Assembly (NCBI GenBank): GCA_023213315.1
Contig: JAKCPI010015025.1
Coordinates: forward strand, 103,547-167,546
Direction: 5' to 3'
Source of the DNA: Euborellia annulipes
Lineage: Eukaryota; Arthropoda; Insecta; Dermaptera; Anisolabididae
DNA: 64,000 nt
Shown here piece by piece: positions 44,224-54,721 of this stretch. The notes beneath the pieces are model-generated. The model worked only from the letters and a program-made list of their open reading frames with translations, ran no database searches and was not told the origin of the DNA. Numbering within the stretch: position 1 is the first letter of the stretch; every line of letters starts with the position of its first letter. The position numbers and the translations under genes are program-made.

Positions 44224-44393
44224 GATTAATATATATATGTATTTATATACACTCTACATCTCTTAAATTCGGGTCCACAGATAGGTTAACACATCTCTTC
44301 TATCTATGTCTAATTCGTGACTAATTTATCGACGGTTGGAGGCCAAAAAAATATAATACTACTACTATCTATATCTAATTAAGAATTAAAATA

Positions 44394-44631
44394 GGCCCCG
44401 AGTTTGGCGTAGTAGGTAGCGCGCCTACCTCCTATACCAAACGTCGCGGGTTCGGACCCAGGCAGTCCGATGATTTTATTTAAGCCATTTGGATACCAGA
44501 TGGCTTAAATAGAAATGCCTGACCCCACAATAGATATATTCTCTACAACGGTTATCGTCAAAGTTTTATATGGCCTAAGCTGCCGAAAAGACTGTGTGAA
44601 TGTGAGTGTGAATGAGAAAAAAGTGTGAATG

Positions 44632-44658
<27 letters not shown>
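44394..44658 (+). mobile_element. SINE-A, full length
   Basis: The head is GCCCCGAGTTTGGCGTAGTA, of the GGTAGCGCGCCTACC subtype. The TSD AAGAATTAAAATA lies at 44381-44393 and 44659-44671. Confidence 0.93.
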
Positions 44659-44662
<4 letters not shown>

Positions 44663-44671
44663 ATTAAAATA

Positions 44672-45311
44672 ATTAAATCTCACAATATTTATAAATTAAA
44701 TTTTAATTGGTTTAAATAATAAAAAAATAGGGATGATCTGATTACGTCATTCTACTCCTAATCTTAGTTCGTATACTTTGCTCTAAAACTCGGTCTTTAG
44801 CTGATTTGTTTTGTTATTTTTAAATAATTACAATTTTCTGTTGTATACAAAACATCAGAGAGTTGATTTAATTCCAATCCAATCTTGTTGACCAACCACA
44901 TCTAACCAACATGGATGGCTATCAAGTAGAGAGATAGTTTTTTGTGGCTTTTGACTTCCTTTACTATATGAGTGAATGCTTTATCATCTTTCAAAACATA
45001 AAGAGAAGGCCATCAATTTTGAGCCATGGGATATACTGTAAGTTGATATGCTATAGAGAGAGTGACAAATAACACCAACAAATAGCAAGTACTTGAATCC
45101 AATCTCGTTATCAAAGAAATAAAAAAAAAAAAAAAAACTTTGTAGTATTCGTATTTAATTGAAGCGTCTTTATGCACTGTAGAGTAGGTTGCGTTAACGA
45201 AACGCTCCCCTTCAACGCTACCTGGTTGAACTTGGAGGCTCAAATACGCAGAAATAAACAACAACAAATTTGAACAAGAAATGTGGCTATAGAGTTGGCG
45301 ATGTTTCATTT
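44672..45311. other. No gene recognised
   Basis: AT-rich. A 149-codon minus-strand ORF (45462-45013) overlaps this segment and part of the next transposon; it has no domain I recognise and is probably chance. Confidence 0.45.
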
Positions 45312-45319
45312 CTCTATTG

Positions 45320-46096
45320 CAAGGGTGGCCAACCCACGACCCAACTTGAACATTTTTGTGGCCCGCAATTTTTACAAAATACACTCTTTGTCGAAAAAGT
45401 TTGAAAAATTGGAGGGGCATTACTCGATGACGACCCATGTCAAACGCAAGAAGAGCTTGCAAACTCTTTGGAAGTTGATCAAATGGCTATTTCCAAGCGT
45501 CTGAAGTCAATGGGAATGATTCAAAAGCAAGGAAATTTGGGTGCCATACGAAATGAAACCAAGAGCGAACAACTGCTCCAACGGCAAAAAGGGAAGGATT
45601 TTCTGCATAATATCGTGGCTGGTGATGAAAAATACACTACGATAACCCTAAACGTAAAAATTCATATGGTTATCCTGGACATTCCTCAATATCAACGGGA
45701 AAGCTAAATATCCATGGATCCATGGTGGGATCAGGTGGTTGTGGTGTACTCTGAGCTACTCCAACCCAACACACTCACAGGGGATCGCTTCCGACTACAA
45801 TTAATACGTTTGAGCCGAGTATTGAAGGAAAAACGGCCACAATACGAAGAGAGACACGACAAGGTGATATTGCAGCACGACAATGCTCGTCCACATGTTG
45901 CACGACCAGTCAAAACATACTTGGAAACACTTCGATGGGAAGTCTTACCCCATCCGCCGTAGAGCACCTTCCGACTACCACATGTTCCGATCAATGGCTC
46001 TTGGCCTGTCCGAGCAGAAGTTCACTTCATATGATGGTCCCGGGGAGTTATGATTTCCAAAGTGGCCAGAAAGATCATTTGGGTTGGTCACCCCTG
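45320..46096. mobile_element. hAT-like element carrying a mariner pseudogene
   Basis: The ends CAAGGGTGGCCAACCCACGA and TTGGGTTGGTCACCCCTG are inverted. The TSD is CTCTATTG versus CTCTAATG (45312-45319 and 46097-46104), seven of eight bases. The mariner sequence fills the interior. The ends belong to the same broad type as 17311-17537. Confidence 0.8.
45386..46060 (+). pseudogene. Mariner (DD34D-type) transposase pseudogene
   Basis: Fragments in several frames match mariner transposase: CQTQEELANSLEVDQMAISKR (helix-turn-helix region, one frame), then KSMGMIQKQGN and LLQRQKGKDFLHNIV (45490-45625), and WWDQVVVVYSELL then HDNARPHVARPVKTYLETL (45714-45940), the region around the second catalytic Asp. 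Frameshifts and an in-frame stop after LPHPP show it is dead. Both mariner termini appear to be missing; hAT-type ends surround it. Confidence 0.9.
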
Positions 46097-46104
46097 CTCT
46101 AATG

Positions 46105-46624
46105 TATAGCTGATGTTTGAATATAAGGTGTTTTTTTTTCTTTTAATAAATATTAAATAAACTCTTTGTTAATTCTGATGACACCGCATCAAAGGTGTTT
46201 TTTTTTTTTAATGCAAAATAATCCCTTTGAAAAGAAAGCAATAGAGATAAATAAAATTAACGTAAAGGTGAGAGATGATAAGGAATAAAAAAATATTTTT
46301 TTTCCCTCTTGGTGGTACTGTACATCAAAAGCAACGCCCTTTGAACCTGTAATCTGATTAGAGTAGATTACAATCACTCTTCATTTTCTAAAATACAATT
46401 ACGTCCGCTACAAAGTTAAAATTAAAATATTTAGCCTGCTAATAGAATAGGACTAACTAAACAAGGATAGAGATTATGGTCTGCCTCTTAAAATAAAACA
46501 TCACAATAAATTAGGAACCGACCGAATATCCGGTTTCGGCCAAAAATCTTCATGACGTCACTCTCTTGAAATGGAAAAAATGTAAACAAACCGAGTTTGA
46601 CCCCCCTGGTAATAATAATTTTCT
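46105..46624. other. No gene; short hAT fragment
   Basis: At 46510-46546, TAGGAACCGACCGAATATCC and GGTTTCGGCC are the left end of the 59340-type hAT MITE. The rest is AT-rich. Confidence 0.55.
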
Positions 46625-46734
46625 TGCCCTCGGGGCGTGGTGTAGAGGTTAGCGTGTTAACCTCGTATACCAAACGTCGCGGATTCTGACCCCAGGCAGT
46701 CCGATGATTTTATTTAAGCCATTTGAAAGCAATT
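46625..46734 (+). mobile_element. SINE-A, head only
   Basis: GCCCTCGGGGCGTGGTGTAG through CAGGCAGTCCGATGATTTTA to TTAAGCCATTTG, ending in the first hairpin arm. Confidence 0.85.
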
Positions 46735-47775
46735 TTTTGAAGTGAAACTTGTTACTTGCAGGACATAATGAAGATTATTTTCAATGTTATCAATTACAAA
46801 AAAGGATTTAGGCTTTGTTTACGTATTTATCATAGAGCAAGTGCAATTTGTGTCCCTCAAAGTGTTGCGAGCTAGTGACAGAGAGAGCACTCATGTGTTC
46901 AAAAGACCAATAGCTTTGAATTTTCATGCTCAATGACGTCATCAGATAAGAACAAGAATAAAAAGACAGATCTGACAAATTCCTTATTGTCAACGTACCA
47001 ATTTTACTTTTCTAGTGTATAGTATTAATAATTTTTTTTTTTTTACAATATTATTACCAAAGTTCTTCTTTAATGTCTGTTTTTTTTTATCTATTTTTTT
47101 TTTTTTTTTTGTTAAACAATTGCTCCAAATTGACCGGAAATTTGAATTTACGTATTAATCAATTTCAATCATCCAATGACATCATCATCATCATCGATTG
47201 ATATCTTTTATATTTTCTCCCCCCCCCCCCAGAGAGAATTTTTTTTTTTATTTGATCCCACAAGCAAGCAAAACCCTTTTGATTCGAATCGCCCTTTGAA
47301 TTTGGTTATTTTATTTATTCCCCGTCCCCCTTCGTTCCGTTTGCACAAGTTACACGGTTCGTTGCATTTTATTTGATTGATTTTTATATTTTTTAAATGA
47401 TTTATCCGCCTCCATTCAGCCCTTAAATTTAATTTAATTAAGTTGGCAATATTTGATTTTAATTAGAAAGATGATTATTTAAACAAACTTTTTTTTTTAT
47501 TTTAAATTAATTTTATTTTATGAGTGCTCCTTTCAAAGGGAGAATTATTATTTGTGCACCTTGTGCTTTTGTGTAGATTAAAGTCTTTTTCAGTGTTCTC
47601 TAATCGATATGGTACACATTTTTTATTTTGTTTAATTGAATACATGGATATTATCATTCATAGCAAGGCATAACTCAATGCTTTCAAATGGGCAAATTCA
47701 TTTTCAATTTTTTGCGCCCCGCCCTCTTCTTTTGAGAATTTGGGAACCCGAGTATTTTTCCTATTTCTCCATAAA
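46735..47775. other. No gene recognised
   Basis: AT-rich with T-runs (47033, 47092), an ATCATCATCATC stretch (47181) and a C-run (47220). I see no coding signal. Confidence 0.5.
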
Positions 47776-48658
47776 GGTACGTGTACACTGTAGATTTTTT
47801 TGCTATATTTAGACTCGCTAGAGCAATCTACAATTGGACACACCATTGAGAGCACTCTGGCTGGATTAGGTCTAAGGTCTAGCGAGATTGACAAAATCTA
47901 GCTAGAGATTCAGTGGACACACCTCCGAGACTTTCTCTCTAGAGTGATCTCGCTCTATTTGACTGATTAAATAGAGCAGTTGCTCTAGCTGCTTTTGACA
48001 ATCTGAATTGAGTATCTTTTTACCTTATTATTGGTTCTATCTTATTTACTAAACGATCATAGTCTTTAGTGTACATACCTTAAATCTTTTTATACGATTT
48101 GAAGTCGTCATTATGAATGAATTTCTTTCAAAAGATCAGTAAATATTTCTGTCTTTCTAACCTAACTTCTATCACCCTTCGTTTCTTGTTTGTTCGCTGT
48201 TCGTGTTTATTTCTTTTCCTCATAATTAATATTATTTCGTTATTAACTTTATTTTTCAATCATATCAATAATTAAAAGATTCAATTACTATATTTTATTT
48301 AATAATATAATAATTATTTTGAAATTTAATTTTTAAATTTGTAATAATTTATAATTGAAAAGTTTTGTCGAAATGAAATATTAATAATTTTAATGAATTT
48401 AATAGAAAAGAAATATACTGTATTAAATTTTAATAAGAATGCATGGAAGGGGTTGTGGGAACCTTTCCAATATAAGTTTTTCCATAATAAGTGCAGTGCT
48501 CTAGTATACACACCCAAGAGAGTTGTCTAGCTAGACTTGACTCTAGGTCTTCTCTACTGTGCTCTAGCTAGAGCTGAAATCTCTACAGTGTACACGCACA
48601 ATTAGATTTGTCTAGCTAGAGTAAATTAAATCTAGCTAAATTTTAATGTACACGTACC
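47776..48658. mobile_element. MITE/foldback with GGTACGTGTACA ends
   Basis: GGTACGTGTACACTGTAGAT at the left and AATGTACACGTACC at the right are inverted, and both sides have many CTAGCTAGAG-like words. The flanking CCATAAA/ATAAGA could be a short TSD. Confidence 0.65.
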
Positions 48659-49244
48659 ATAAGACTGCAAAATTTCGTTTCAAAATTACGAGAAATTCGT
48701 CAGACCGAGCGTGACAGACGGACACTCCGCTATTAGATTTATATAAATATAGAGAAGCCCACCAAAGGCGGATGGCGCGGTTAGTTAAAAAAAAAAAATA
48801 TAAATTAGAATATCCTTTAATAGACTGTATTGTTCTTTGCTGACATCAATCAATCAAATTATAATTGTTTAATGTCAAACTTTTATTGAATAAAAAATAA
48901 AAGTTTATATAGTTTACGAGTGTTCATTTAATTCTTTAAATGTAAAAAAAAAAACACAATTGGCGGTTATGGTGTTAATATTCATTTGAAATTTGTATTA
49001 AAGCAATATGGATGATTTAGGAAGGTAGTTTACACTCACCCAGGACTGTAGATTTAATAATTTTATGCATCCACAAATTTCCAGACTCTCTTCTCACTGA
49101 GGAAGACCTGCGGCACAGCGGTCGAAACCTGTTGGTATGAGGAAGAAAAATTAATAAATAAATAAGATCTATATTTTGTTTTTTAACCGGACTAAATAAG
49201 GTCTCCTAATCTTAGCTATTATAATATTGAAAGGTTTGTGTAAG
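48659..49244. other. No gene; one CTGAGGA...CGAAAC motif
   Basis: At 49097-49127, CTGAGGA, the stem AGACC-TGCGGCACAGC-GGTC, then GAAACCTG. Otherwise AT-rich. Confidence 0.5.
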
Positions 49245-50659
49245 GCCCAATACACATGGTGCAACGCAAAAAAAAAAAAAAACTAGTTGCAGGCATAAAT
49301 CGCCAACCAGTCGAGTTGCAAACTGAAATAGCATGGAGGTCTACACACGAGGCAACTCAAGTTGCACCCAAAATGGCCGACGTTTGCAATCAGCTGTTTG
49401 TTCGGTTATTTAATAAAGACATTTTTGGCAATTTAAGGGTTCATTTAAATAATAATAATACCAAATAATAATAATATTGAAATAATTAATATTTTTTATT
49501 AACAATTGCAAGAAATATATGTAAAGTCAATTGAATTTCGAATTTTTTTTTTTTTTATTAATAATATATACTTTTAAAATATTCAATTAAGAAATATTTT
49601 TTACTTAAAATTTAGTAAAAATATGTATTAAAATAACAAGAATTGGATTTACTTAGTTTATTTTGAAATTAATTTACGGGGAAGAATAAACTATGATTCA
49701 AGTGGAAAACATTGTTTAGAAAGATGTTTGAATGCACAGATGACACAAATGAAATATAAAACTCTAGTTAATTTAATTAGTTAAGTTAAATTTAGTTTAT
49801 GGTTATTGAAAATTATTTTATAAAAAAAAAATCTGGTGTGACTGGCGCACAGCACACAACTTTCTCTTACCTTCGGTAATCGAAAGTTGTGTACTGTGCT
49901 TGTCACACCAGATTTTTTGTGTCTACATGTATTTAGTTCCCGGCAGTAGGGAATATTTGAATTCAAATGTAAAATTTATAAGTATGGGAAAATATTTATA
50001 TTTTGTTACCATGGCAACCATTTCTCCTATCTTTCCTATGAAGCACAAGAGTAAAGTGTGCTTCAAACAATTTTGAGGGCAAAACGAGAATATACATTTG
50101 AAAGAGCATCTAAAAAATAATTGATTTTTGAATTTTAATCAAAATCGTTAGAGCGAATTTTGAGAAAATCGAAAAAAACTGAAAAAGTACATCAGTAAAG
50201 TACTAGTACTCTTTGGCCGATTTTGATTAAAAGCTTATTTTTCCGGTCCCGGGGGGTGTTTAACTTAAATATAAAATTTCAGCCTCCTAGCTCAATTCCT
50301 TCATGCTTAAAATTGAACACACACCCACCCACACACACACCCACCCACCCACAGACAGACCATGTCGCGAAAACCACTTTTTTGGATTCAGGGGACCTCA
50401 AAACGTGAAGATCCATCAAAATCTCGACATCGAATTTTTGACATGAATCCAATACTTTCTCTCTATATATATATTACATATATACATAGGTAAGAGAAAG
50501 TAAAAAGATGAAAAATATCAGAATATAAACATTACATTTTGTATTTTACCGCCAGTTCGATTAGAGTTTGCAACGCAAGTTGCTTTCAAGTCGACAGGTT
50601 CAGTCGCAATGGAGTTGCGTTGCAAACTTTTTTCAATGACTTGCACCATGTGTAGTCCC
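49245..50659. mobile_element. TIR element containing an HPE
   Basis: CCCAATACACATGGTGCAAC at the left and TTGCACCATGTGTAGTCCC at the right are inverted, and GAGTTGCAAACTG has relatives near both ends. The HPE at 49832-50502 accounts for the middle. No transposase is seen. Confidence 0.65.
49832..50502 (+). mobile_element. HPE, full length (reference copy)
   Basis: A clean copy: hairpin (49832-49913), X-box GTTACCATGGCAAC (50005-50018), AGTACTAGTACTCTTTGG (50200-50217), CACCCA repeat, CATGTCGCGAAAACCACTTT and terminal palindrome ending GGTAAGAGAAAGTA. A-runs on both sides are the only flanking repeat. Confidence 0.95.
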
Positions 50660-51390
50660 ATTTAAATACACACCTATATGCATCCAGAGTCTATATAATA
50701 AGTAAATGTCAGTCCGCTATATTTAATAAAAATAAATAAGTCACGTGACTCAGACCAGTTCGGCAACGTCGCATAAAACAAGACGCGTTTCACGCTTTCA
50801 CTTACATTTTTTTTTATATATTTTCTCGAAAAATAAGAAATTTTCTTTTATTTGACTGAGTTATTTAATTCAAAAAGTACATGAAAGTAAAATAGTAATT
50901 TTCATTTTGAATAGAATATTTTATTGAATTTCTTTCATGCTTTATAGCCTATAGGCTATAGGTAGATAGAGGAAAGGAAAAGAGAGAAAAAAAGAGGGCT
51001 TTTCAAAGGGATTCTCCGATCTCTAAGACCGTGATATATGAATCGAACCAACGAACTCCTCTTCTTGATCCTTTTCTTTATCCCTTCTCTTTTTTTTCTG
51101 AGATTCCCATTTTTCCCTCCGGGGAAACTACCTTCGTATTTCATATTTGTAATATCTAAAATAAAAGGAGAGTTTTTTTTTTTTTTTTTTTATTTGAATT
51201 TATTTTAATAAAAAAGATTAGAAAGAGACATTCCATCGAATAATAAAGTTCGGAGAGATCTCAAATTTATTATTATAAATCGTGTAAGAAGAAGCTGGGA
51301 ATTTGGGGTGTTGCATTCTAATAATCAGTTTCCATCTCCCTTGGATCAGTGGAGTTTTAGACTCTACTCCAGGGGCAGAGACTAAATTTA
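50660..51390. other. No gene recognised
   Basis: AT-rich; a T21 run lies at 51172-51190 and purine-rich stretches at 50970-51000. No coding signal. Confidence 0.5.
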
Positions 51391-51765
51391 TCTGGTGTGA
51401 TTGGTCGCACACAACTTTCTCTTATCTTCATAATGGAAAGTTGTGTTCTGTGCTTGTCACACCAGATATTTTGTGTTGTTTCCGCCAAATATTAAAATTC
51501 AAGATGTAAAATTTATAAACAATATTTATATTTCGATTCCATTTTGATTTTTGAATTTTAATCAAAATCGTTAGAGCGAATTTTGAACAAAAAAAAAATG
51601 AAAAATTACAGTGAGTGCCACAATTAAGTCCCCATCTGATAGCTATAGCCTTGAGTATATGGTATATGGTGAATAAATTTTAAATTTGAAAAGATAAGAT
51701 ACGATTATCTGTCCCAGATTTTACGTTTTTACATTTTTGGTCATTAAAATTATTTGACTATACAT

Positions 51766-52050
51766 CAAGGGCGGTTACAGTGGGAAGGGGGGCCCCTGTA
51801 AAGGGGGGTAATTACCTCCCCCTCCGAGATTTGAGAAAAATATTTTTTTTTTTGGAAAAAAATTGTATTTTTAATATAAAATTTTAAAAACTAATACTTA
51901 AAAATTTGATTTGTATATACCGGTATATCAATATATTCTTTTAAACAATTACAGAATGCGCCTTTAAATTACCGAAAATAAGAAAAAATTGTGTGCTGTG
52001 TGATCAGTCACACCAGATTATCCGCCTTCCCCCACCCCGCGAGAAACTCC
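51766..52050 (-). mobile_element. hAT-like MITE, CAAGGGCGG family, inverted copy
   Basis: It starts CAAGGGCGGTTACAGTG and ends near CGCGAGAAACTCCTATGG. The hairpin remnant GTGTGCTGTGTGATCAGTCAC ... CACCAGATTA is at 51990-52020. The right terminus is eroded. Confidence 0.75.
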
Positions 52051-52085
52051 TATGGTATACATATACTTTACCGAATACTTAAAGC

Positions 52086-52357
52086 CATTGGCCGATCCAG
52101 AGGTGTTTCTCGGGGGGGGGTAATCTGGAGTGACTGGTCGCACAGCACATTATTTTTTCTTAATTTCGGTGATTTAAGGACGCATTCTGTACTTGTTTGC
52201 CAGAATATAAATACAAATCAAATTTTTAAGTATTAATTTTTAAAATTTTACATTAAAAATACATTTTTTTTTTTTTCGAAAAAAGTATTTTTTTTTTTCA
52301 AATCTCAGGGGGGTAATTACCTCCTTTACCCCCCCCCCCCCCTTGTATCCGCCCTTG
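52086..52357 (+). mobile_element. hAT-like MITE, CAAGGGCGG family
   Basis: The TSD is CTTAAAGC versus CTTAAGGC (52078-52085 and 52358-52365), seven of eight bases. The left end is degraded (CATTGGCCGATCCAGAGG); the right end is TGTATCCGCCCTTG. The interior carries the degenerate hairpin. Confidence 0.88.
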
Positions 52358-52510
52358 CTTAAGGCTCTAGCTATCAGGTGGGGACTTAATTGTGGCGCTC
52401 ACTGTACATCAGCAAGGTACTAGTACTCTTTGGCCCATTTTGTTCAAAAGTTTCCTGTCACGACTCAGGGAGGTACTTAACTTAAATATAAAATTTCAAC
52501 TTTCTAGCTA

Positions 52511-53561
52511 TTTAAGGCTAAAATATTCCTTTTCATCCCTCCAAATTTAATACATGGCCCTAAGATTAACGAAAAAGGTTGGAAATAAGTAGGGAGATCA
52601 CCCCGAAAACGGCACGTGGTGGGGGAAAACGGAGGTCATATTTGTATTCAGGAGGTCGTTTTACTTGAGAATCTGAGGAAATTTTTTTCGGGACTCGAAA
52701 AAAAAAAATTTCATTTTGCCTACTGTTGAAAGTCAATGTGACATGCCCCCAACCATATTCGATTTTTTGCCGATACCATGAAAACCGTTTGTTTTACTAA
52801 AAAATGTTAAAGAACTTTTTTTTTTAGTAAATTGAATGCTCTTCAAAAAATTACTGATAACTTTTTTTTGCTGGACCAACCGTTAAGAAGTTACAGGTGT
52901 TAATAATCAAATTTAGGGGAACCAATTAACGTTGTCCAATCAGTCTAAAATTTTGCAGGTAATTTTTACTTAAATAAAGAAACAAAATGAGGTGTACGCG
53001 TTTTCAGATTTCAGATTTTTATTTTTAGCCTTCTATAAACTTGGACCTAAAGAAAGTAAAAATTTGCAACGAAGAGACAAAATTATATAACAATAAATTT
53101 AGTCTCTGTCGCCCTTAAATTTATTATCATATAATTTTGTCTGTTGGTTGCAAAAAAAAAAAAAAAAATTAAAATTTTGATTTCAATTTGTGAATTAGCA
53201 GACGAGACAATTTAATTTGGACGCCCCTGCCTTTGCATTCTTTGGCAAAGTGTCATTTCGAAATGGATATTTATTTTTATCTAGAAGATTCATCTTCTCT
53301 TGTGATTCATTTCTGACTGAAATAAAGCCTTAAAGGCTTTTAATGCTTGTCTAAATTATTTAAACTCTCAAATCTTCCTTCCTTAAATCTCTTCTCTCTC
53401 TCTCTCTCTCACTAATCCTAACAACAAAGAAGCAAAAGCAAGCAGATTTTAGAATTTATATTCAAATATTGTTTATTCATATTCCATCTTTGCATACATT
53501 TTAATTTCCATTATTCTTTACTATACACCACAAAAATATTCATTTGCGTTTTTGTCTTAAG
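52511..53561. other. No gene; one 93-bp palindrome
   Basis: At 53066-53158, TTGCAACGAAGAGACAAAAT ... ATTTTGTCTGTTGGTTGCAA forms a stem with an AT-rich loop. A CT-repeat lies at 53391-53410. Otherwise AT-rich. Confidence 0.5.
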
Positions 53562-53940
53562 ATGAGCGTCTCGGGGTGCTAATTTTGAGAGATTGCGGCC
53601 ACAATTTTGAAGCTATCGACCTCAAATCTTTTTTAAATTAAAGCTATTTAAAATATCTACAACGTATAGAATGCCTTTTTTTGATTTTCGAAAAAATAAA
53701 TTTTTTTATTAGATTAATCGCATTAAATAAAAGATATTTTAAAAAATTCGCTCTATATCTTATAGATAATTAAATTAAATAATTAATTTTTTACCCTTAA
53801 TTAATTAGCTGGAACTTTCAAATGAAATGGAATAAATCCCTTGTATTCCTATGGGAAAAACTAACGCCATCGCTTGCCGCCTAGAGTAACTCGGTAGTCA
53901 ATCGTGTTCTAACGGCTTTTCGAGACGCGCACCTTAAATG
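53562..53940. repeat. Dispersed repeat, also at the window end
   Basis: The segment 53818-53905 (GAAATGGAATAAATCCCTTG ... TAGAGTAACTCGGTAG) recurs inverted at 63918-64000. GCGTCTCGGGGTGC (53566) and CGAGACGCGCACC (53920) may be its inverted termini. Confidence 0.5.
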
Positions 53941-54030
53941 ATATGTTAGAATAACATGCGCATGTGACACTTGTGCCTCCAATTTGCGGCGGGCCCTCGC
54001 CTCTCCTTTCCTATCTTGGTTCACAGACTC

Positions 54031-54098
54031 ACATGCCCAGGATTTGAACAGGGATCTTCTTTATAGAAGGCTGGCACCCTAGCTCGCTACACCAGCCC
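54031..54098 (-). repeat. tRNA-like SINE-C head
   Basis: Minus strand: GGCTGGTGTAGCGAGCTAGG (A-box-like) then GATCCCTGTTCAAATCCTGG (B-box-like, identical to 24628-24647). The T-arm pairs poorly, so this is a tRNA-derived repeat rather than a functional tRNA gene. Confidence 0.6.
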
Positions 54099-54119
54099 CC
54101 CCCCCCCCCCCGAGGAGGC

Positions 54120-54654
54120 GTTATCGCCCACGTGGAGAACCTATGCTCTATATTCAAGTGATTCTTAATTAAATTTCAAATAATTTTTTTGTTTTTGAAC
54201 AAAATTTTCGATTTAAAACGACAATTTTAATTAAGTCAGAATTTTCTTTAATATATGAATGTGTCTCATAAGCTGAGCACAGAGAGTATTATTTCTAAAA
54301 ATAAAAAGGTTCTTTGTTCGTGGGTTTTGTTAAGAGAATAAATGAAAATATTATTTCAAATTCTTCTCATCTCATCTCAGACTCTTTCTTTCATTCTTTA
54401 TTTGAATCAAACGCCTTGAGTGACAAAAAGCTTTTCTTCTAAAAAAAGAAATGCCCAATTAATCTATAATTAATAAGAACAATTAAATCTTATTATTTAT
54501 ATAAGTTCAAATTTCAATTATTTATTTTGATTTTACCAAAATGGCGTCATCTATAACCTCAAAATAAAAAAAAAATTTTTTATTATATTAATAAAAATTT
54601 AAATAATTAAATCTTGTATATATTATTCAATATATAATCAATTATATTAATCTT
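54120..54654. other. No gene recognised
   Basis: Strongly AT-rich. No repeat family and no coding signal. Confidence 0.5.
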
Positions 54655-54719
54655 TTTTTTTTTTTTTATTAAAAAAAAAAAAAACACTAGCACTTTTTTC
54701 TCATTCACACTCACCCTCA
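54655..54719 (-). mobile_element. SINE-A tail fragment
   Basis: Poly(T) and CACTTTTTTCTCATTCACAC only, abutting a MITE-T. Confidence 0.6.
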
Positions 54720-54721
54720 CA

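Larger units (their letters stand above)
51610..52404. mobile_element. Tc1/mariner-like non-autonomous element with ~45-bp TIRs
   Basis: CAGTGAGTGCCACAATTAAG at the left and CTTAATTGTGGCGCTCACTG at the right are inverted, extending through CTGATAGCTATAGCCTT. A TA target duplication flanks it (51608-51609 and 52405-52406). Two hAT MITEs in opposite orientation fill most of the interior. Confidence 0.9.
51391..52510 (+). mobile_element. HPE split by a Tc1-like element
   Basis: The left part, 51391-51606, has a shortened hairpin and GATTTTTGAATTTTAATCA; the right part resumes at 52407 with CATCAGCAAGGTACTAGTAC. The X-box segment is lost. The split lies exactly at the TA borders of 51610-52404. 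Confidence 0.85.

Noticed and set aside
45013..45462. 149-codon minus-strand ORF
   Set aside because: It overlaps a hAT end and the mariner pseudogene in the wrong frame and has no recognisable domain.
49832..50502. HPE as a Helitron
   Set aside because: A 3' hairpin is present, but the ends do not read 5'-TC...CTRR-3' and the insertion lies in T-runs rather than between A and T.
54031..54098. Possible functional tRNA gene
   Set aside because: A and B boxes are present but the T-arm pairs at only three of five positions, and the same head occurs in the SINE-C repeat at 24600.
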